A DNA stretch of 7,142 nt from Kiritimatiellia bacterium (lineage in GTDB: Bacteria; Verrucomicrobiota; Kiritimatiellia; RFP12; UBA1067), in NCBI GenBank assembly GCA_017459225.1, contig JAFUDL010000203.1, forward strand, positions 1-7,142, given 5' to 3'. The position numbers were made by a program, and so were the translations under genes. Of the stretch, positions 5,663 to 7,142 are shown piece after piece; position 1 is the first letter of the stretch; each line of letters begins with the position of its first letter. The notes beneath the pieces were generated by a model. It searched no databases and had not been told where the DNA came from. It was given only the letters and a program-made list of their open reading frames with translations.

Positions 5663-5666
5663 GAGG
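5663..5666 (+). promoter_or_regulatory. Ribosome binding site that decides the AAA-like gene start
   Basis: GAGG lies six bases before the ATG at 5673. The in-frame ATG at 5661 overlaps this motif and has no Shine-Dalgarno sequence of its own, so 5673 is preferred. The rest of the 66-base gap 5607-5672 shows neither a convincing promoter nor a hairpin. Confidence 0.5.
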
Positions 5667-5672
5667 TCGACA

Positions 5673-7142
5673 ATGTCTGAAGCGGAAATAAAGAACAATG
5701 AACAGACGCGCGCCAGTAGGACGGCGCGCAGGGAAGGGCTATTGCCGCCGCCCGTGGGGACGAGCGACTGGGCGAGGTTCTCGCGCACGTCCTACTGCGT
5801 GGACAAGACGCTGATCCTCAAGGATCTCATCGACGCCGAATCGACGGTGGTGCTGTTCACGCGTCCAAGGCGTTTCGGCAAGACGACGATGCTGGAGATG
5901 ATCCGCGCGTTCTACGAGCCGGAGACGCTGGTGGAAGGCTGCGGCATGGTGAAGACAGAGGCATTCTTCACGGACAAGAAAATCTGGGCGGCTGGAGAGA
6001 AGTACCAGCGTGAGCAGGGCAAACATCCTGTCATCTTCCTGTCGTTCAAGGACATCAAGCAGACCACTGTAGAAGAGGCATTCGCCCGTCTTGCCGCCGT
6101 GATTGGCGGAGAGGTCGCGCGTTTCTCCGAATGCATTGAGAACGGATGGGGAGACGGGGCCAAGAAGCGGTCGCTGCGCAGAGTGATGAACCGTGAGGGG
6201 ACGAAGGATGAGTTGTCCGAATCGCTTGGACTTCTATCCGAGGCGGTCCATGCGTTCACAAAGAAGCTCCCCGTCATCTTGATCGACGAGTACGACCAGC
6301 CGATCACCTCCGCTTCGACACATGGTTATTATGACGAAATGTGCGCCTTCATGCGCGTGTTTCTCTCGGGTGCGCTGAAGGACAACAAGCATTGCTACAT
6401 TGGGATCATGACGGGTGTACTGCGCGTCGCGAAGGAGGGTATCCTCTCCGGCCTCAACAACCCGGAGGTCTGGACGGTCTTTGAACAGAAGTACTCGCAG
6501 TATTTCGGCTTTACCGAGGAAGAGGTCGCCGAAATGGCGCGGTACTACGGAGCCGAGGACAAGATGCCGGAGATCAAGTCGTGGTACGACGGCTACGACT
6601 TCGGCGGTACGGAGATCTACAACCCGTGGAGCGTGCTGCGGTATTTCCAGTGCAATTGCAAGCCCGACGCCTACTGGCTGGACACGAGCTCCAACGACCT
6701 CATCACCGAAATCGTGCATGAACTGCCGTTCAACATGGAACGAAGACTGCATGCGCTGATGAAGGGCGAGACGATCACTGTTCCGATGACGAAGGAGCTT
6801 GGACCATACAAACTTATCCGCGAAAACGAAAACACGCTTTACGCGCTCTTGGTCTCGGCGGGTTATCTGAAGGCGGTTGGACCGATTGACGAAAACGGAG
6901 ACTGTCCGGTGACGATTCCGAACAGGGAACTCAGCCAGGTTTTTTACCGGGAGATCGTCCAGAAGGTCCGCTCGTTCGACAAAAAAGGCGGCATTTCCGC
7001 AGTCGAGGACGCATTGCGCGAGCGCGATCCGTTCCTCTTCGGAAAGTACCTCGCGGCGTATCTCAAGGAGTCGGTGAGCTTCTTCGACACGGCGGCGGAG
7101 GGGTTCTACCACGGGCTTGTCCTCGGGTTCATCGCGTGCTTC
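5673..7142 (+). CDS. AAA-ATPase-like / PD-(D/E)XK nuclease family protein, 3'-partial
   Basis: The frame is open from 5673 to the last base, 490 residues, with no stop, so the gene continues past the window. It matches the family with an AAA-ATPase-like N-terminal domain and a C-terminal PD-(D/E)XK nuclease domain (Pfam AAA-ATPase_like plus PDDEXK_9). Seen in order: YCVDKT (41-46); the family's unusual P-loop T-R-P-R-R-F-G-K-T-T (63-72), which has RPRRFGKT instead of GxxxxGKT; Walker B L-I-D205-E206-Y-D (203-208); WYDGYDF and IYNPWSVL (304 on); and E476-G-F-Y-H-G (476-481), which opens the nuclease domain. The catalytic D and (D/E)xK residues lie beyond the right edge. The cellular role of this common family is not settled; defence or mobile-element links have been suggested but nothing here tests that. 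It starts 66 bases after the GH20-like stop and may be read through from it, though no functional link is apparent. Confidence 0.88.
   Translation, partial: MSEAEIKNNEQTRASRTARREGLLPPPVGTSDWARFSRTSYCVDKTLILKDLIDAESTVVLFTRPRRFGKTTMLEMIRAFYEPETLVEGCGMVKTEAFFTDKKIWAAGEKYQREQGKHPVIFLSFKDIKQTTVEEAFARLAAVIGGEVARFSECIENGWGDGAKKRSLRRVMNREGTKDELSESLGLLSEAVHAFTKKLPVILIDEYDQPITSASTHGYYDEMCAFMRVFLSGALKDNKHCYIGIMTGVLRVAKEGILSGLNNPEVWTVFEQKYSQYFGFTEEEVAEMARYYGAEDKMPEIKSWYDGYDFGGTEIYNPWSVLRYFQCNCKPDAYWLDTSSNDLITEIVHELPFNMERRLHALMKGETITVPMTKELGPYKLIRENENTLYALLVSAGYLKAVGPIDENGDCPVTIPNRELSQVFYREIVQKVRSFDKKGGISAVEDALRERDPFLFGKYLAAYLKESVSFFDTAAEGFYHGLVLGFIACF

Noticed and set aside
6234..7112. 292-residue open frame on the minus strand
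   Set aside because: It lies wholly antisense to the conserved AAA-like coding frame and shows no domain; it results from high GC codon bias.

Overview
The window looks like a chromosomal segment of a GC-rich Gram-negative bacterium. An OmpH/Skp-type periplasmic chaperone at the left edge implies an outer membrane. Two Tat-exported hydrolases and a secreted GH20-type glycosidase fit a polysaccharide-degrading member of the PVC group (Kiritimatiellota, Lentisphaerae or Verrucomicrobia, possibly gut-associated). That placement is inferred from gene content only; no rRNA or other taxonomic marker is present.

Layout, left to right. (1) 2-550 (+): the 3' part of an ompH/skp gene whose signal-peptide end is still visible; its start lies before base 1. 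(2) 561-1037 (-): a Vsr-type mismatch endonuclease, convergent with ompH. The two genes end 10 bases apart in a cluster of inverted repeats that overlaps the vsr tail. (3) 1181-1636 (+): a small secreted protein made almost entirely of six 21-residue (63-bp) tandem repeats. (4) 4372-1656 (-): a two-gene operon, first a Tat-exported calcineurin-like metallophosphoesterase with extra C-terminal beta domains, then 17 bases later a Tat-exported, probably lipid-anchored PhnP-like metallo-beta-lactamase-fold hydrolase. (5) 4488-5606 (+): a compact secreted GH20-like glycosidase, transcribed divergently from the operon. (6) 5673 to the window end (+): an AAA-ATPase-like/PD-(D/E)XK family protein, cut by the right edge just as its nuclease domain begins.

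The most coherent functional unit is 1656-5606. A divergent promoter region of about 115 bp (4373-4487) drives two exported metallohydrolases one way and an exported glycosidase the other. A plausible but unproven reading is extracytoplasmic processing of a modified, perhaps phosphorylated, amino-sugar glycan. The glycosidase promoter places its -10 box six bases before the ATG with no Shine-Dalgarno sequence, suggesting a leaderless mRNA. All four promoters recognised here carry an extended -10 (TGn) element. I see no tRNA, rRNA, CRISPR array, insertion sequence or attachment site. No stretch over 300 bases lacks a gene; the longest gaps are 1038-1180 and 4373-4487, both occupied by promoters.
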